Positions 50,039 through 59,410 of a stretch of 64,000 nucleotides of DNA are shown here, in pieces. Every line of letters begins with the position of its first letter. The first letter of the stretch is position 1. The stretch is from assembly GCA_902495245.1 (NCBI GenBank), contig CABUWI010000002.1:1-64000 (forward strand), read 5' to 3'. The notes under the pieces were generated by a model. That model was not told the DNA's origin and searched no databases. It saw nothing but the letters and a program-made list of their open reading frames with translations. This DNA comes from an uncultured Porphyromonadaceae bacterium (lineage in GTDB: Bacteria > Bacteroidota > Bacteroidia > Bacteroidales > Muribaculaceae). The position numbers and the translations under genes were made by a program.

Positions 50039-50842
50039 TTACTTCGATTTTTCCACGAGTTCAAAGAACGAGCTTATTTCCTGCTGGTCAAGAGCCTGAC
50101 GCACATTGAAGCGTTTAATCTGGTCTTCATAGCCGCGCTTCGAAACTTTCAACTCGATGGTTACGTTGCGAGAATTTTCATATGTAAGGCCCTCGATGTT
50201 GAAACTGCGGGTCTCTTCATATGGCGTAGTCATCATGTATGTTTCATTCGTGTTCTTTACCTCTGACGGCACGCTCGAAATTACGCGATAAAACAGCCGC
50301 GCGCCCCGCGGGTCGGAATCGATATACCAGCGAATCACCGTGTTTTCCATATCGGTTGCACCGGGATTGTTGCGCGACACCGCCTGCTGCGGCGCAGGCA
50401 AGACTTCCTGAGCCACAATCATGACCGGTTCCTCTTCGTCATTTGTTTCTTCCGGCTGCAGAGTCATATCAATGGTTTTGTCTTTCCAGGTCATCATTTT
50501 ACCCGTAGCGGCGTCGATTGCCATGCCGGGAATACCGCCGAAAAGCAGATTGCACCAGAATGCGCCCTGAATCTTTGTCTTCATGGTGTAATATTTAGGC
50601 ACATAGCCGTCTTTGGTCGCCACTATCGGCTTGGACTTAAGCTTTTTGCCGATTTTGACAGTGGAAAAGCCGTTACTGTCGATGATTGTGATGAATTTGT
50701 TCCCTTTTTCTTCTGAAATGCGCGTACCCGGAACTCCTTTGAACGTGATTTCCTTGCTTCCTTTTGTCCAGACCGAGGCACATGAAGACCCCATCACTGC
50801 ACAAAATGCCAGCAAGCCGACAATAAATGTTTTGTTTTTCAT
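50039..50842 (-). CDS. Lipoprotein, tandem paralogue sharing a C-terminal module
   Basis: 267 residues. Lipoprotein signal (lipobox GSSC, Cys about 21). The N-terminal domain (GVPGTRISEEKGNKF; ATKDGYVPKYYTMKTKIQG; FGGIPGMAIDAATGKMM) resembles the PEGA-linked lipoproteins that carry a glycine-zipper-like patch. The C-terminal module (about 150-267) matches the downstream gene almost word for word (NTNETYMMTTPYEETRSFNI). The two genes are 39 nt apart, transcribed together. Confidence 0.7.
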   Translation of the reverse strand: MKNKTFIVGLLAFCAVMGSSCASVWTKGSKEITFKGVPGTRISEEKGNKFITIIDSNGFSTVKIGKKLKSKPIVATKDGYVPKYYTMKTKIQGAFWCNLLFGGIPGMAIDAATGKMMTWKDKTIDMTLQPEETNDEEEPVMIVAQEVLPAPQQAVSRNNPGATDMENTVIRWYIDSDPRGARLFYRVISSVPSEVKNTNETYMMTTPYEETRSFNIEGLTYENSRNVTIELKVSKRGYEDQIKRFNVRQALDQQEISSFFELVEKSK

Positions 50843-50893
50843 AAATGTGTTATGAATGGCGCCCTATAGACGACTCCTGATTCGGGCATATAC

Positions 50894-51045
50894 AAAAAAA
50901 AGAAGGCGCGAGTGTCTGTATCGTTGGCTCGTTCCCACTTACAGAGGCTTCTCGCATTGCCCATATCCGTAAGAACGAGCAACCCAAGAAGCCCACGCCT
51001 GTATATGCAATCTCGCCATCGGGCAATGACTCTCTCGCGAGGCCA
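50894..51045 (-). ncRNA. Candidate 6S-like structured RNA
   Basis: About 150 nt on the minus strand can fold as one long rod: closing stem CGCGAG (51034-51039) with CTCGCG (50907-50912), TACAG-type stem 50999-51003 with 50940-50944, and terminal stem GGCTTCT (50987-50993) with AGAAGCC (50946-50952), capped by GTTGC / GCAAT. Eight Ts follow the closing stem. The rod with internal bubbles and the GAGAAGCC segment recall 6S RNA, but no consensus match can be confirmed here, and no clear promoter is visible close to the 5' end. Confidence 0.3.
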
Positions 51046-51258
51046 CGACCCGAGGTCAGGGATATACATATCCACGGGCATCTATCGTTGCTTTATTCCT
51101 GACGGATATTGGAAATTTTGCGAGAATCTCTGTAAGTCAAGAATCAAGCGTTAGATAAACGCATTCAATTATATGTCTGCCGACCCGCCCCGAACCCCGG
51201 CCCGGGCTTCTATAGACGGGTCTGCAGGCGCAAATATCGGAATATTTTCGCAACTATG

Positions 51259-51266
51259 CAAATTTA
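51259..51266 (-). promoter_or_regulatory. -7 promoter box (TAAATTTG) on the minus strand
   Basis: A TAnnTTTG match that could drive the structured RNA region and the PEGA-type lipoprotein pair; divergent from the subtilase promoter. Confidence 0.4.
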
Positions 51267-51286
51267 CCGTGTCGTTTCGCGGAGAT

Positions 51287-51317
51287 TTTGTCATTTCGCG
51301 AATTTTGCGTAACTTTG
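51287..51317 (+). promoter_or_regulatory. Complete -33/-7 promoter of the subtilase gene
   Basis: TTTG at 51287-51290, a 19-nt spacer, and TAACTTTG at 51310-51317: the Bacteroidota primary sigma pattern. The leader to the ATG at 51416 is about 90 nt. Confidence 0.75.
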
Positions 51318-51415
51318 CGCGCGTAAACGTATTATATATTTGCTATTGCTCTTCTCTCCTCACCCTGCAACTGCTATTATTTCAAAACGCAACTATATCT
51401 TTTATCACAACAACA

Positions 51416-53737
51416 ATGAAAAAAGCAGCTATCTTACTGTTGCCATTCGTGTTGGCCGTAGCGGATACGGCCGCACAACGTCTCGACCTTCAGAGCATGT
51501 CGACCCTTCGGCGTCAGGCCATCGAACGCAAGGCCTCGACGCCGTCGCGCTTCAAGGCCTCGCCGGCCGCCGGCCGCGACGCCCGGGTTCAGAGCGCATT
51601 CATAACCATTGCCGACGGCTACACCCGCGCCGACCTCGAAGCCGAGGGCATCGAGGTGAGCGTCTGCCGCGGCTCAATAGCAATCGTCTCCGTGCCCGTT
51701 GACCGCGCCGAAGAGATTTCGGCGCTGCCCTGCGTAAAGGCAATGAGCCTGCAGAAGGCAATCCGGCCCGCCATGGACGCCGCCCGCGCCGACCAGAACA
51801 TCGACGAGATTCAGCTCGGCTCGGCCACCACCACCCTGCCACGCACCTACACGGGCAAGGGCGTCTGCGCCGGCATCGTCGACCAGGGCTTCGACCCTCA
51901 CCACATCAACTTCCGCTATGCCAACGGCGAGTCGCGCATAGGCTACTGCTGCTGGAAGCGACTGAACGCCGCCGGCAACAAGGTGGTTACCGACAATTAC
52001 AATTACACGAACATCAAAGATTTCACGACCGACACGCCCAATGCCTATCACGCCACCCACACCCTTGGCATTCTGGGCGGCAGCTATAACGGGCCGGTAA
52101 AAATCGGCACGCCCTGGACCGACCCGACTCACCCCGAAGCCAATTCGCCGCTGACGCAGCTTGACGTCTGCCCCTATTACGGCATTGCGCCCGAGGCTGA
52201 CCTGAGCGTCAGCTGCGGCGACCTGCAAGACGCGTTCGTGGCGGAGGGCGTCGAGGCGCTGCTGAACTACCGCTACTACATGCAGTGGCCCATGGTCATA
52301 AACCTCTCGCTGGGTTCGACCCAGGGTCCGCGCGACCCCAAGTCGCAGATGGCCCAATATCTCGACCTGGCGGGCAAGGAGGCCATCATCTGCATGAGCG
52401 CCGGCAACGAAGGCGACCTTAAAATCTCCCTCACCAAAACGTTCAGCGAGGGCGACACGAAGGTGAAGTCGTTCATTCACCCCTATTACTACCAATATGA
52501 CCCCGAGGTTGAAGGCAGCCGCAGCTTCCGCAACGGATCGGTCGAGGTCTGGAGCGACGACGCGACTCCGTTCAAGCTCAAGGCCGTCATCTACAATAAG
52601 AAACGCGGCTATCGCGAGGCACTGCCCATGCCGGTGGTGGGCGACAATATCGGCACGTACTACACCAGCTCGGCCGACTATCAGGTAACCGAAACCGACA
52701 TCGTCGGGAATCCCACCTTCGCCAAGGCCTACGAGGGCTACGTCGGCGTCGGCGGCAAAATCGACGAGAGCACGGGCCGCTATTACGGCATGGTCGACTA
52801 CTATCTGGCCAACACCGACGAAAACAAGGAAGACGACTATATCATAGGCTTTGAAATCGAGGGTGAACCCGGTCATCGCATAAACTGCTACGGCGACGGC
52901 CTGAACACGTGGATTGAAAGCTATGGCGTCGAGGGCTTCACCGACGGCTCGACCGACAACACCATCAACGACATGGCGGCCGCTCACAACATCATCGTCG
53001 TCGGCTCTTACAACACCCGTCAGAACTGGCTCTGCCTCGACGGCGGCACGTCGCGCTATGAAGGCGAAGGCTTCACCCCGGGCCGCATCAGCGGCTTCTC
53101 GAGCTACGGCGAGACCTCCGACGGCCGCGCGCTGCCCACAATCTGCGCCCCGGGCGCAGCGATAATCAGCTCCGTTTCATGGCCCTATGCCAAGCAGCTG
53201 AGCGAAAGCGACATCAACTATTCATGTTCGGCCGTGGTCGACGAAGACGGCCGCCGCAACCTCTGGAAGCAAGAGGTGGGCACGTCGATGTCAACGCCTT
53301 TCGTGGCCGGCAGCATCGCCCTCTGGCTCGAAGCCAACCCGAACCTGACGGTCGACGACGTCAAGGAAATCATCGCCGAGACCGCCATAGTTGACGACGC
53401 CGTGAAGGCCGGCGACATGCGCCGCTGGGGTGCCGGCAAGTTCAACGCCCTCGGGGGCCTGAAAGAGGCCATCAGGCGCGCCGGCATAAACGACATCAGC
53501 GTGCCCGACAATGACAGGCTCATTCTCACCGCCGCCGACGGCCGCAATGTCTACACCGTATTCCTTGGCGAGGCCACGGCGCTCAACGTCGGCGTCTATG
53601 CCCTCGACGGCAAGCGCGTGCGCGAGTTCAGCGGCGAAGGCGACGAACTGACCGCCGACCTCAACGGCCTGACCCCAGGCGTCTACATCGTCAACGTCAA
53701 CGGCCGCCGGTCGGCCAAGGTCAGCGTCATCGACTGA
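51416..53737 (+). CDS. Secreted subtilisin-like serine protease (S8) with C-terminal sorting-like domain
   Basis: 773 residues. Signal peptide (AAILLLPFVLAVADTAAQ), a propeptide-like region (about 20-120), then the S8 domain. Catalytic Asp lies in CAGIVDQGFDPHHINF, His in YHATHTLGILGG, Asn oxyanion in CMSAGNEGD, and Ser in VGTSMSTPFVAGSIALW. A large insertion sits between the Asn and Ser motifs (about 350-530), as in Bacteroidales fervidolysin-like subtilases. The C-terminus is a beta sandwich ending DGKRVREFSGEGDELTADL and GVYIVNVNGRRSAKV, typical of the sorting-type domain. A longer frame from 51173 lacks a signal at its start and is rejected. Confidence 0.9.
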   Translation: MKKAAILLLPFVLAVADTAAQRLDLQSMSTLRRQAIERKASTPSRFKASPAAGRDARVQSAFITIADGYTRADLEAEGIEVSVCRGSIAIVSVPVDRAEEISALPCVKAMSLQKAIRPAMDAARADQNIDEIQLGSATTTLPRTYTGKGVCAGIVDQGFDPHHINFRYANGESRIGYCCWKRLNAAGNKVVTDNYNYTNIKDFTTDTPNAYHATHTLGILGGSYNGPVKIGTPWTDPTHPEANSPLTQLDVCPYYGIAPEADLSVSCGDLQDAFVAEGVEALLNYRYYMQWPMVINLSLGSTQGPRDPKSQMAQYLDLAGKEAIICMSAGNEGDLKISLTKTFSEGDTKVKSFIHPYYYQYDPEVEGSRSFRNGSVEVWSDDATPFKLKAVIYNKKRGYREALPMPVVGDNIGTYYTSSADYQVTETDIVGNPTFAKAYEGYVGVGGKIDESTGRYYGMVDYYLANTDENKEDDYIIGFEIEGEPGHRINCYGDGLNTWIESYGVEGFTDGSTDNTINDMAAAHNIIVVGSYNTRQNWLCLDGGTSRYEGEGFTPGRISGFSSYGETSDGRALPTICAPGAAIISSVSWPYAKQLSESDINYSCSAVVDEDGRRNLWKQEVGTSMSTPFVAGSIALWLEANPNLTVDDVKEIIAETAIVDDAVKAGDMRRWGAGKFNALGGLKEAIRRAGINDISVPDNDRLILTAADGRNVYTVFLGEATALNVGVYALDGKRVREFSGEGDELTADLNGLTPGVYIVNVNGRRSAKVSVID

Positions 53738-53776
53738 TTGAAAGAAAAAACAACATAAAAAAGACAGAAAGATATA

Positions 53777-56700
53777 ATGAACGTATTTCTGAAAACCGCC
53801 CTGCTGGCACTGTTGCCGCTGGGCGCAGCCGCTCAAGAAGCGGAAGAGCAGCCAATCATCACGCTCCACTCTGACGCCTACAAAGAGATAGGCGAGACCA
53901 ACAAGTTCTCATTTCTCATCGGCGCTACCGAGCCCGAAACCTACATTGACATCGACTTCGGCAGCGGCAAGACCGAGATTGAGCTCGACGTCGCCACGAT
54001 TGCCGACGGCGAATGGCAGGGCACATGGATTCCAGGCCGCGCCGACGCCGAAGGCATAATCAAGATTTACGGCGACCCGACAAAAATCGATGTCCTCGTC
54101 ATGGACGGCGCTTACATCACCGACATCGACATGACGGCACTGACAAACCTGGAAATCCTGAGCATGGAACATAACGCGCTCCGCGCTCTCGACCTCACCC
54201 CCTTCACCAAGCTGCAGGCAATCTATCTGAACGACAACCCGTTCTCGGCCGAGACGCCGCTGATTGTCGGTGCGCCGAAACCCGACCTTCAGATTCTGGA
54301 AATGACGATTATGGACCATGTGTCGCCCGACTTCAACATCAGCGACTACCCCAATCTGGTCGTTTTCGACGCCTACCATAATTTCGGCATCAACAAAATC
54401 GACCCCACGGGCTGCCCCGAGCTGAGAACGCTCTGCCTCGAGCTGACCAACGTCGAGACAGTCGACGTCAGCAAAAACCCGAAACTGATGAGCTTCAACG
54501 TGGCCGAGACCCGCGTAAAGTCAATCGACATCTCCAAGAACACGCAGCTGCAATATCTGATGGCGGCCCACGCCTCGGGCAGCATCAACACCGACGTCAA
54601 GCTCGAAAATGTTGACCTCAGCAACAACCCCAACCTGATTTTCCTGTCGCTCAGCGGAAACAACCTGCGCGACATCGACCTGTCGAAAAACATCAACCTC
54701 AACACCATCGGTCTGCGCGACAACCTGCTCACGGGCATCGACCTCTCGCAGAACGTCAACCTCTACAGCGTTGACCTCATGTTCAACGACATGGACTATG
54801 CCACCCTGCCGCTGCCGCAGAACACCTGGGGCGAATATTACTACAACCAGCGCCCCCTGACCGTGAACCGCATGCAGACCGTCGGCACCCCCATCGACCT
54901 GTCGGCCCGCGTGTTGCGCGCAAATACCGAGACCACTGCCAAAGTATGGCGCAAACCCATGACGGGCGAGGCCGTCGAACTTGACAACTCGCAATACACC
55001 TATGCCGACGGCATCATCACGTTCAACAACGCCGTCAGCGACTCGGTCTATGTCGAGTTCTCAAACGACGTCTTTGCCGACTACTCGCTCCAGACCTCTC
55101 CCTTCCGCGTGAAAACCGCCGACGAGGCCGGCGAACCCTCACTCATCATGAGCCTCACCGCCGACTACTCGATTAAAGAGCTTGCGATTGCCGTCGGCCT
55201 CGACGGCGCTTCGGCCGAAAACCCGCGCAAGTTCCTGCTCGACTTCGGCGGAGAAAGCCCCAGGCAGGAATTCACCGTAACGACCCAATATCCCGACGAG
55301 CCCAACGTCAAGGCCGCCGTGCCTGAAAACTTCTCGGGCAAAATCAACATCTACATGCCCGAGGGCGACGTGCTGACCGCCTTTGCAATCGACGGCACCA
55401 CGCTCTATGACATCGACCTCACAAAGGCCACCGAGCTGCGCCGCCTGGCCGTCAGAAACGCCGGCCTCTACACAATTGACCTGCGCTATAACCGCTGCCT
55501 CTCTGACCTCGACGTCAGCGGCAACCAGATTTCGGCGCTCGACCTCAGCGGCATCTACGGCGACTATGAAAAGAACGTGCTCGCAAACCTCAACGCCTCA
55601 AACAACCGCCTGCAGTCGCTGACAATCGTCAACGGCGCATCGCTGAAAAAAATCAACGTCAGCCACAACCTCTTCACCGAATTTCCCACCACGTCGTTCA
55701 TTAACCTGACCGACCTTGACCTGAGCAACAACATGCTCGTCGGCGAGCTCTCGCTGACCTATCAGCTCAACTCGACCAACATCAACGTCAGCAACAACCC
55801 CATCTCTTCGCTGAAACTCGACAAGTTCTCGGCTCTCGAACATTTCGACGTGAGCATGACCGGACTGACAATCGAAACCCTGCCGCTTCCGGCCGATATT
55901 CCCGGCGAATATGTCTACGCCCCGCTGCGCCCCCTGCAGCTGCAGGCCAAGGCTCCGGCCGTCAACCTCACCGCCCAGAACCGCGTAATCGACGGCCGCG
56001 CAACTGACTTCGTGTGGAAAACCACCGAGGGCACCGTGCTGGTGCAGGGCGTTGACATTGACTGCGTCGACGGTGGCACCCGCTTCCTCAAAGAGGACCT
56101 CGGCACCATCTATTGCGAAATGACCAATCCGGCCTTCCCCGGCCTGACGCTCAAGACCACCGATGTCGAAGTCGTCGGCGCCCCGACTACCGTCGTGGCC
56201 TCATTCACCACGCCCGAGGCTTCGACCGGCGAGATGATTCTGACGGCGTCGCGCGCCACGGCCGTCTACGTTGACTGGCGCGGCGACGGCACGGAATTTA
56301 CCGAATATGCCGTCTCCACCGAAATGCCTACGTCATATACCGTCAGCACCACCCCCGGCGCAACGGCAAAAATCTACACCTATGAGAATCCGGCCGACCT
56401 GACCGTCTTCTCGCTCTACGGCATCAAGCTGGCCGACATCGACGCGTCGGCAATGACCGGACTTAAGGCTCTGGCCATCTGCGACGCCGGACTGACGCCC
56501 GAACAGATAAAGATGCCCGCCGCCGAACTCACCGAACTGAAGCTCACGGGCAACAAGTTCACCGCCTTCCCCTATGCCGCAAAATATCCCGACCTCTATT
56601 CGCTCGAAATCGGCAGCAACGAATTTACCGAATTCGACGCCTCGTCAATGGGCAAACTGGGCTGGCTCGTGCTCAGCGGCAACAAACTGACCTCGGTCAA

Positions 56701-57361
56701 GTTCAACAACCCCAATCTCTGGAGCGTGGCCCTCGACGGCAACCTCTTCGAAAGCATCGACCTTAACGGTCTGCCCGCCATCGAGCAGCTGATTCTGTCG
56801 TCAAACCGCTTCGAAACCATCAACCTCGACCCCGTCAAGTCGCGTCTGAGAGTGCTCTCGCTCGTCGGCAACCGCTTCACGTTCGCCACTCTGCCCCGCC
56901 CCTCGGCCATGCCCAACCTCACCGTCTACTACTACGGCAATCAGGCCCCGCTGTCGGTTGAATGCAGCGACGGCATCGTCGACCTCTCGTCGCAGGCCAA
57001 GGTAGGCGACACCGAAACCGTCTACACCTGGTATCTCGGTGAAGCCACGCTCGACCCCGAAAGCAACACCTACGTCGGCGAAGCGCTGGCCGAAGGCGAC
57101 GAATACAGCGTCAGCAACGGCCTCACCACTTTCTATGCCACCTTCCCCGAGAAAATCATGTGCGTGATGAGCAACGCCGAGTTCCCAAACCTGCTGCTCA
57201 CAACCGAGCGCCTCACAGTTGACCGCGCCGGCATAGACGAGACAGCCATCGAGACTCCCGCCGCTCCCGCCGTCTTCTTCGACCTGCAGGGACGCCGCGT
57301 CGCCGCCCCCGTCAAGGGCCGCATCTACATCACGGAAGGTCGCAAGATTCTTTTCCGCTAA
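53777..57361 (+). CDS. Large secreted leucine-rich-repeat protein
   Basis: 1194 residues. Signal peptide (TALLALLPLGAAAQ), then three similar blocks, each a beta domain with D-rich turns followed by LRRs of the form L.N.NLxxIDLSxN (VDLSNNPNLIFLSLSGNNLR; INLNTIGLRDNLLTGIDLSQ; KLGWLVLSGNKLTSVKFNNP). The blocks start near residues 30, 450 and 810. The C-terminal tail FFDLQGRRVAAPVKGRIYIT matches the sorting-like motif of the neighbours. Likely surface-exposed; partner unknown. Follows the subtilase by 39 nt in the same direction. Confidence 0.82.
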   Translation: MNVFLKTALLALLPLGAAAQEAEEQPIITLHSDAYKEIGETNKFSFLIGATEPETYIDIDFGSGKTEIELDVATIADGEWQGTWIPGRADAEGIIKIYGDPTKIDVLVMDGAYITDIDMTALTNLEILSMEHNALRALDLTPFTKLQAIYLNDNPFSAETPLIVGAPKPDLQILEMTIMDHVSPDFNISDYPNLVVFDAYHNFGINKIDPTGCPELRTLCLELTNVETVDVSKNPKLMSFNVAETRVKSIDISKNTQLQYLMAAHASGSINTDVKLENVDLSNNPNLIFLSLSGNNLRDIDLSKNINLNTIGLRDNLLTGIDLSQNVNLYSVDLMFNDMDYATLPLPQNTWGEYYYNQRPLTVNRMQTVGTPIDLSARVLRANTETTAKVWRKPMTGEAVELDNSQYTYADGIITFNNAVSDSVYVEFSNDVFADYSLQTSPFRVKTADEAGEPSLIMSLTADYSIKELAIAVGLDGASAENPRKFLLDFGGESPRQEFTVTTQYPDEPNVKAAVPENFSGKINIYMPEGDVLTAFAIDGTTLYDIDLTKATELRRLAVRNAGLYTIDLRYNRCLSDLDVSGNQISALDLSGIYGDYEKNVLANLNASNNRLQSLTIVNGASLKKINVSHNLFTEFPTTSFINLTDLDLSNNMLVGELSLTYQLNSTNINVSNNPISSLKLDKFSALEHFDVSMTGLTIETLPLPADIPGEYVYAPLRPLQLQAKAPAVNLTAQNRVIDGRATDFVWKTTEGTVLVQGVDIDCVDGGTRFLKEDLGTIYCEMTNPAFPGLTLKTTDVEVVGAPTTVVASFTTPEASTGEMILTASRATAVYVDWRGDGTEFTEYAVSTEMPTSYTVSTTPGATAKIYTYENPADLTVFSLYGIKLADIDASAMTGLKALAICDAGLTPEQIKMPAAELTELKLTGNKFTAFPYAAKYPDLYSLEIGSNEFTEFDASSMGKLGWLVLSGNKLTSVKFNNPNLWSVALDGNLFESIDLNGLPAIEQLILSSNRFETINLDPVKSRLRVLSLVGNRFTFATLPRPSAMPNLTVYYYGNQAPLSVECSDGIVDLSSQAKVGDTETVYTWYLGEATLDPESNTYVGEALAEGDEYSVSNGLTTFYATFPEKIMCVMSNAEFPNLLLTTERLTVDRAGIDETAIETPAAPAVFFDLQGRRVAAPVKGRIYITEGRKILFR

Positions 57362-57408
57362 CCCTTGAAAACCCTATTATTCATCAATTTTATTCACACA
57401 ACAACAAA

Positions 57409-59247
57409 ATGAAAAAGTTCAGAACAATGCTCTGCGCAGCGGCTGCGGCCATCTTCGGCCTCGCCGCCAACGCGCAAGAACCGGCCAAGGTGAACTTCAC
57501 CCTTGACATCGACGATGCCTCCCACGTGAAGGTCTATGTCAACTATGCCGAATACACCGTGCAGACCGGCGCCAACCCCATCTCGGTCGACGAATACACC
57601 CAGGTGCAGATTGAAGGCGTTTCGCCCTGGGAGGTAAAGTCGGTAACCGACGCTGCCACCGGCACCGCCATGGGCTATACCGATCAAGGCAAATGGAGCG
57701 GCTATATCAACAGCTACGATTATCCCGACAAGACCCTGAAAGTCGTTACCTACAATCCCGACGACGCCCGCACAGGCTCGTTCACCGTCAACGTCGACAA
57801 CGCCTCGATGGTACTGTTCATGCGCATGAGCGACAGCAGAACGATTGAGCTGAAAGACGGCGAGAATACCATCAAGTTCGACCCGGCCACGGAGACGCTG
57901 TATGGCATCAGCCCGACAAACTATATGGTGCCCCTCTATCAGGTAAAAATCGGCGAAGAAGTCAAAGAGCCGCAAGGCAGCCGCTATGAAATCACCGTCA
58001 AGGAAGGCGACATTGTTGACATCACCGCCGTGATTCCGCCCACACCCGTAACCTGCACGTTCACTTTCGACGGCGAAGACATCGACGGCTGCATCAGCTC
58101 GCTGACGGCCAACGGCGAACCCGTCGAGATTGTCGACGGCAAAGCCACGGTACTGGCCGGTCAGACCCTCGTCATTAACTTCAGCAACGGCTATGCCATC
58201 GACGAATTCAAAGTCAACGGCTCGACCACATATACCTACGGCTCATACCAGCAGGTAATCATGGCCGACACCGAATTCAGCATCAAAGCCCACGCCTACG
58301 CCAAAATCGCCGCTAAAGTCAACATCTCCGACCCCGCCGCCATCACCCTCTATCGCGGCTACTCATCGAGCAACGACGTCATTGAGCTGACCGCCGGCGA
58401 AAACACCATTGAAGTCTTCGAAAACAACTCCATCATCAGCTGGCAGTGCAACACCGGCTATCTGCTCAACTCGGTCGACGTTAACGACACCGCTCTCCCG
58501 AGCTACGACACCTACTACACGGTCGCCGCCAACGACGTCATCACCTTCAATGTCGAGAAGCTTGTTCTGGACCAGAAGGCCCAGATCTGGATCAACAACC
58601 GCGAAGCTGCCACCCAACACTTCAACTTCGAAAACAGCAACCGCGACCAATACACCATCTCAACCGGCTACAACGAGATTGAATTCATCGCATCGTGGAG
58701 CCCTTTCATACTGAGCTGGTACAGCGAGACCATCACCAACTGCGCCGTCTACAAAAACAACACCGCCGTTGATCCCACCTACCCCGAATATTTCACCCCC
58801 AGCGCGGGCAACTTCACCATCTCTATCGCCAACGGCGACGTTGTGAAGATTTTCCTCAACGAAGAACCGGTTGAATGCAACGTAACCTTCACCGTGGCCG
58901 ACGGCGCCGCCGCAACCGTTGTTGCCGACCGCATCGCCCCCGTTGAAGACCTCACCGCCGCCTACACCTGCTTCAAAGGCACCGAACTGACAATCACTCC
59001 CGCCGACGGCTCCATCGTCAAGGTTGGCGAAGATCAGATTCTGCCCGACGAAAACGGCATCTGCACCCTCACCGTCAACGACCCCGCCACGGCCATTGCC
59101 GTTGAAGCCGACCCGAAGATGGCCATCAGCGAAATCAGCGCTGCAGCCAACGGCGCCGCCGCTGCCTACGACCTCCAGGGCCGCCGCGTTCTCCGTCCCG
59201 CCAAGGGCCTCTACATCATCAACGGCCGCAAAGTCCTCGTGAAATAA
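57409..59247 (+). CDS. Secreted repeat protein with C-terminal DLQGRRV motif
   Basis: 612 residues. Signal peptide (LCAAAAAIFGLAANAQ), then about five repeats of 85-110 residues with the pattern V.I.D...V.LY ... .I.L..GEN.I.F (VDNASMVLFMRMSDSRTIEL; DPAAITLYRGYSSSNDVIEL; AAKVNISDPAA). The tail AYDLQGRRVLRPAKGLYIIN closely matches the preceding gene. I do not recognise the repeat family. Third gene of the likely secreted-protein run; a terminator follows. Confidence 0.75.
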   Translation: MKKFRTMLCAAAAAIFGLAANAQEPAKVNFTLDIDDASHVKVYVNYAEYTVQTGANPISVDEYTQVQIEGVSPWEVKSVTDAATGTAMGYTDQGKWSGYINSYDYPDKTLKVVTYNPDDARTGSFTVNVDNASMVLFMRMSDSRTIELKDGENTIKFDPATETLYGISPTNYMVPLYQVKIGEEVKEPQGSRYEITVKEGDIVDITAVIPPTPVTCTFTFDGEDIDGCISSLTANGEPVEIVDGKATVLAGQTLVINFSNGYAIDEFKVNGSTTYTYGSYQQVIMADTEFSIKAHAYAKIAAKVNISDPAAITLYRGYSSSNDVIELTAGENTIEVFENNSIISWQCNTGYLLNSVDVNDTALPSYDTYYTVAANDVITFNVEKLVLDQKAQIWINNREAATQHFNFENSNRDQYTISTGYNEIEFIASWSPFILSWYSETITNCAVYKNNTAVDPTYPEYFTPSAGNFTISIANGDVVKIFLNEEPVECNVTFTVADGAAATVVADRIAPVEDLTAAYTCFKGTELTITPADGSIVKVGEDQILPDENGICTLTVNDPATAIAVEADPKMAISEISAAANGAAAAYDLQGRRVLRPAKGLYIINGRKVLVK

Positions 59248-59269
59248 TCACCTCCCACCGCAACATAAC

Positions 59270-59307
59270 GACGGCGGCCCGCGCATTGCGAGCCGCCGTC
59301 CGTTTTT
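59270..59307 (+). terminator. Terminator after the secreted repeat protein
   Basis: GACGGCGGC / GCCGCCGTC stem with a 13-nt loop, followed by CGTTTTT. Confidence 0.8.
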
Positions 59308-59353
59308 CAATTGAATCTCAAAAATATGCACCGGGCACGGCTTGACTATCGAA

Positions 59354-59389
59354 GTCGGACAGGTCAGACCGGTCAGACTTGTCAGACCC
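59354..59389. repeat. Four tandem 9-nt repeats (GTCAGACnn)
   Basis: GTCGGACAG, GTCAGACCG, GTCAGACTT, GTCAGACCC in direct succession, in the gap between the terminator and the polyprenyl synthetase gene end. Confidence 0.7.
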
Positions 59390-59410
59390 CCAAAACGCCC
59401 TGAGGGGGAA

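Larger units (their letters stand above)
50843..51415. other. 573-bp region without protein-coding genes
   Basis: Contains the candidate structured RNA at 50894-51045 (minus), a TAAATTTG -7 box on the minus strand (51259-51266), a hairpin GACCCG ... CGGGTC (51182-51222), and the subtilase promoter at 51287-51317. Open frames on both strands here have no family resemblance. Confidence 0.6.

Noticed and set aside
50839..51154. Two 80-codon frames on opposite strands in the gene-free gap
   Set aside because: No signal peptide, domain or ribosome-site support, and they overlap the stems of the candidate structured RNA.
51674..52987. 437-codon minus-strand open frame inside the subtilase gene
   Set aside because: The opposite strand holds the complete catalytic triad of a subtilase; this frame has no family features and a Val/Ala/Gly/Arg-rich shadow composition.
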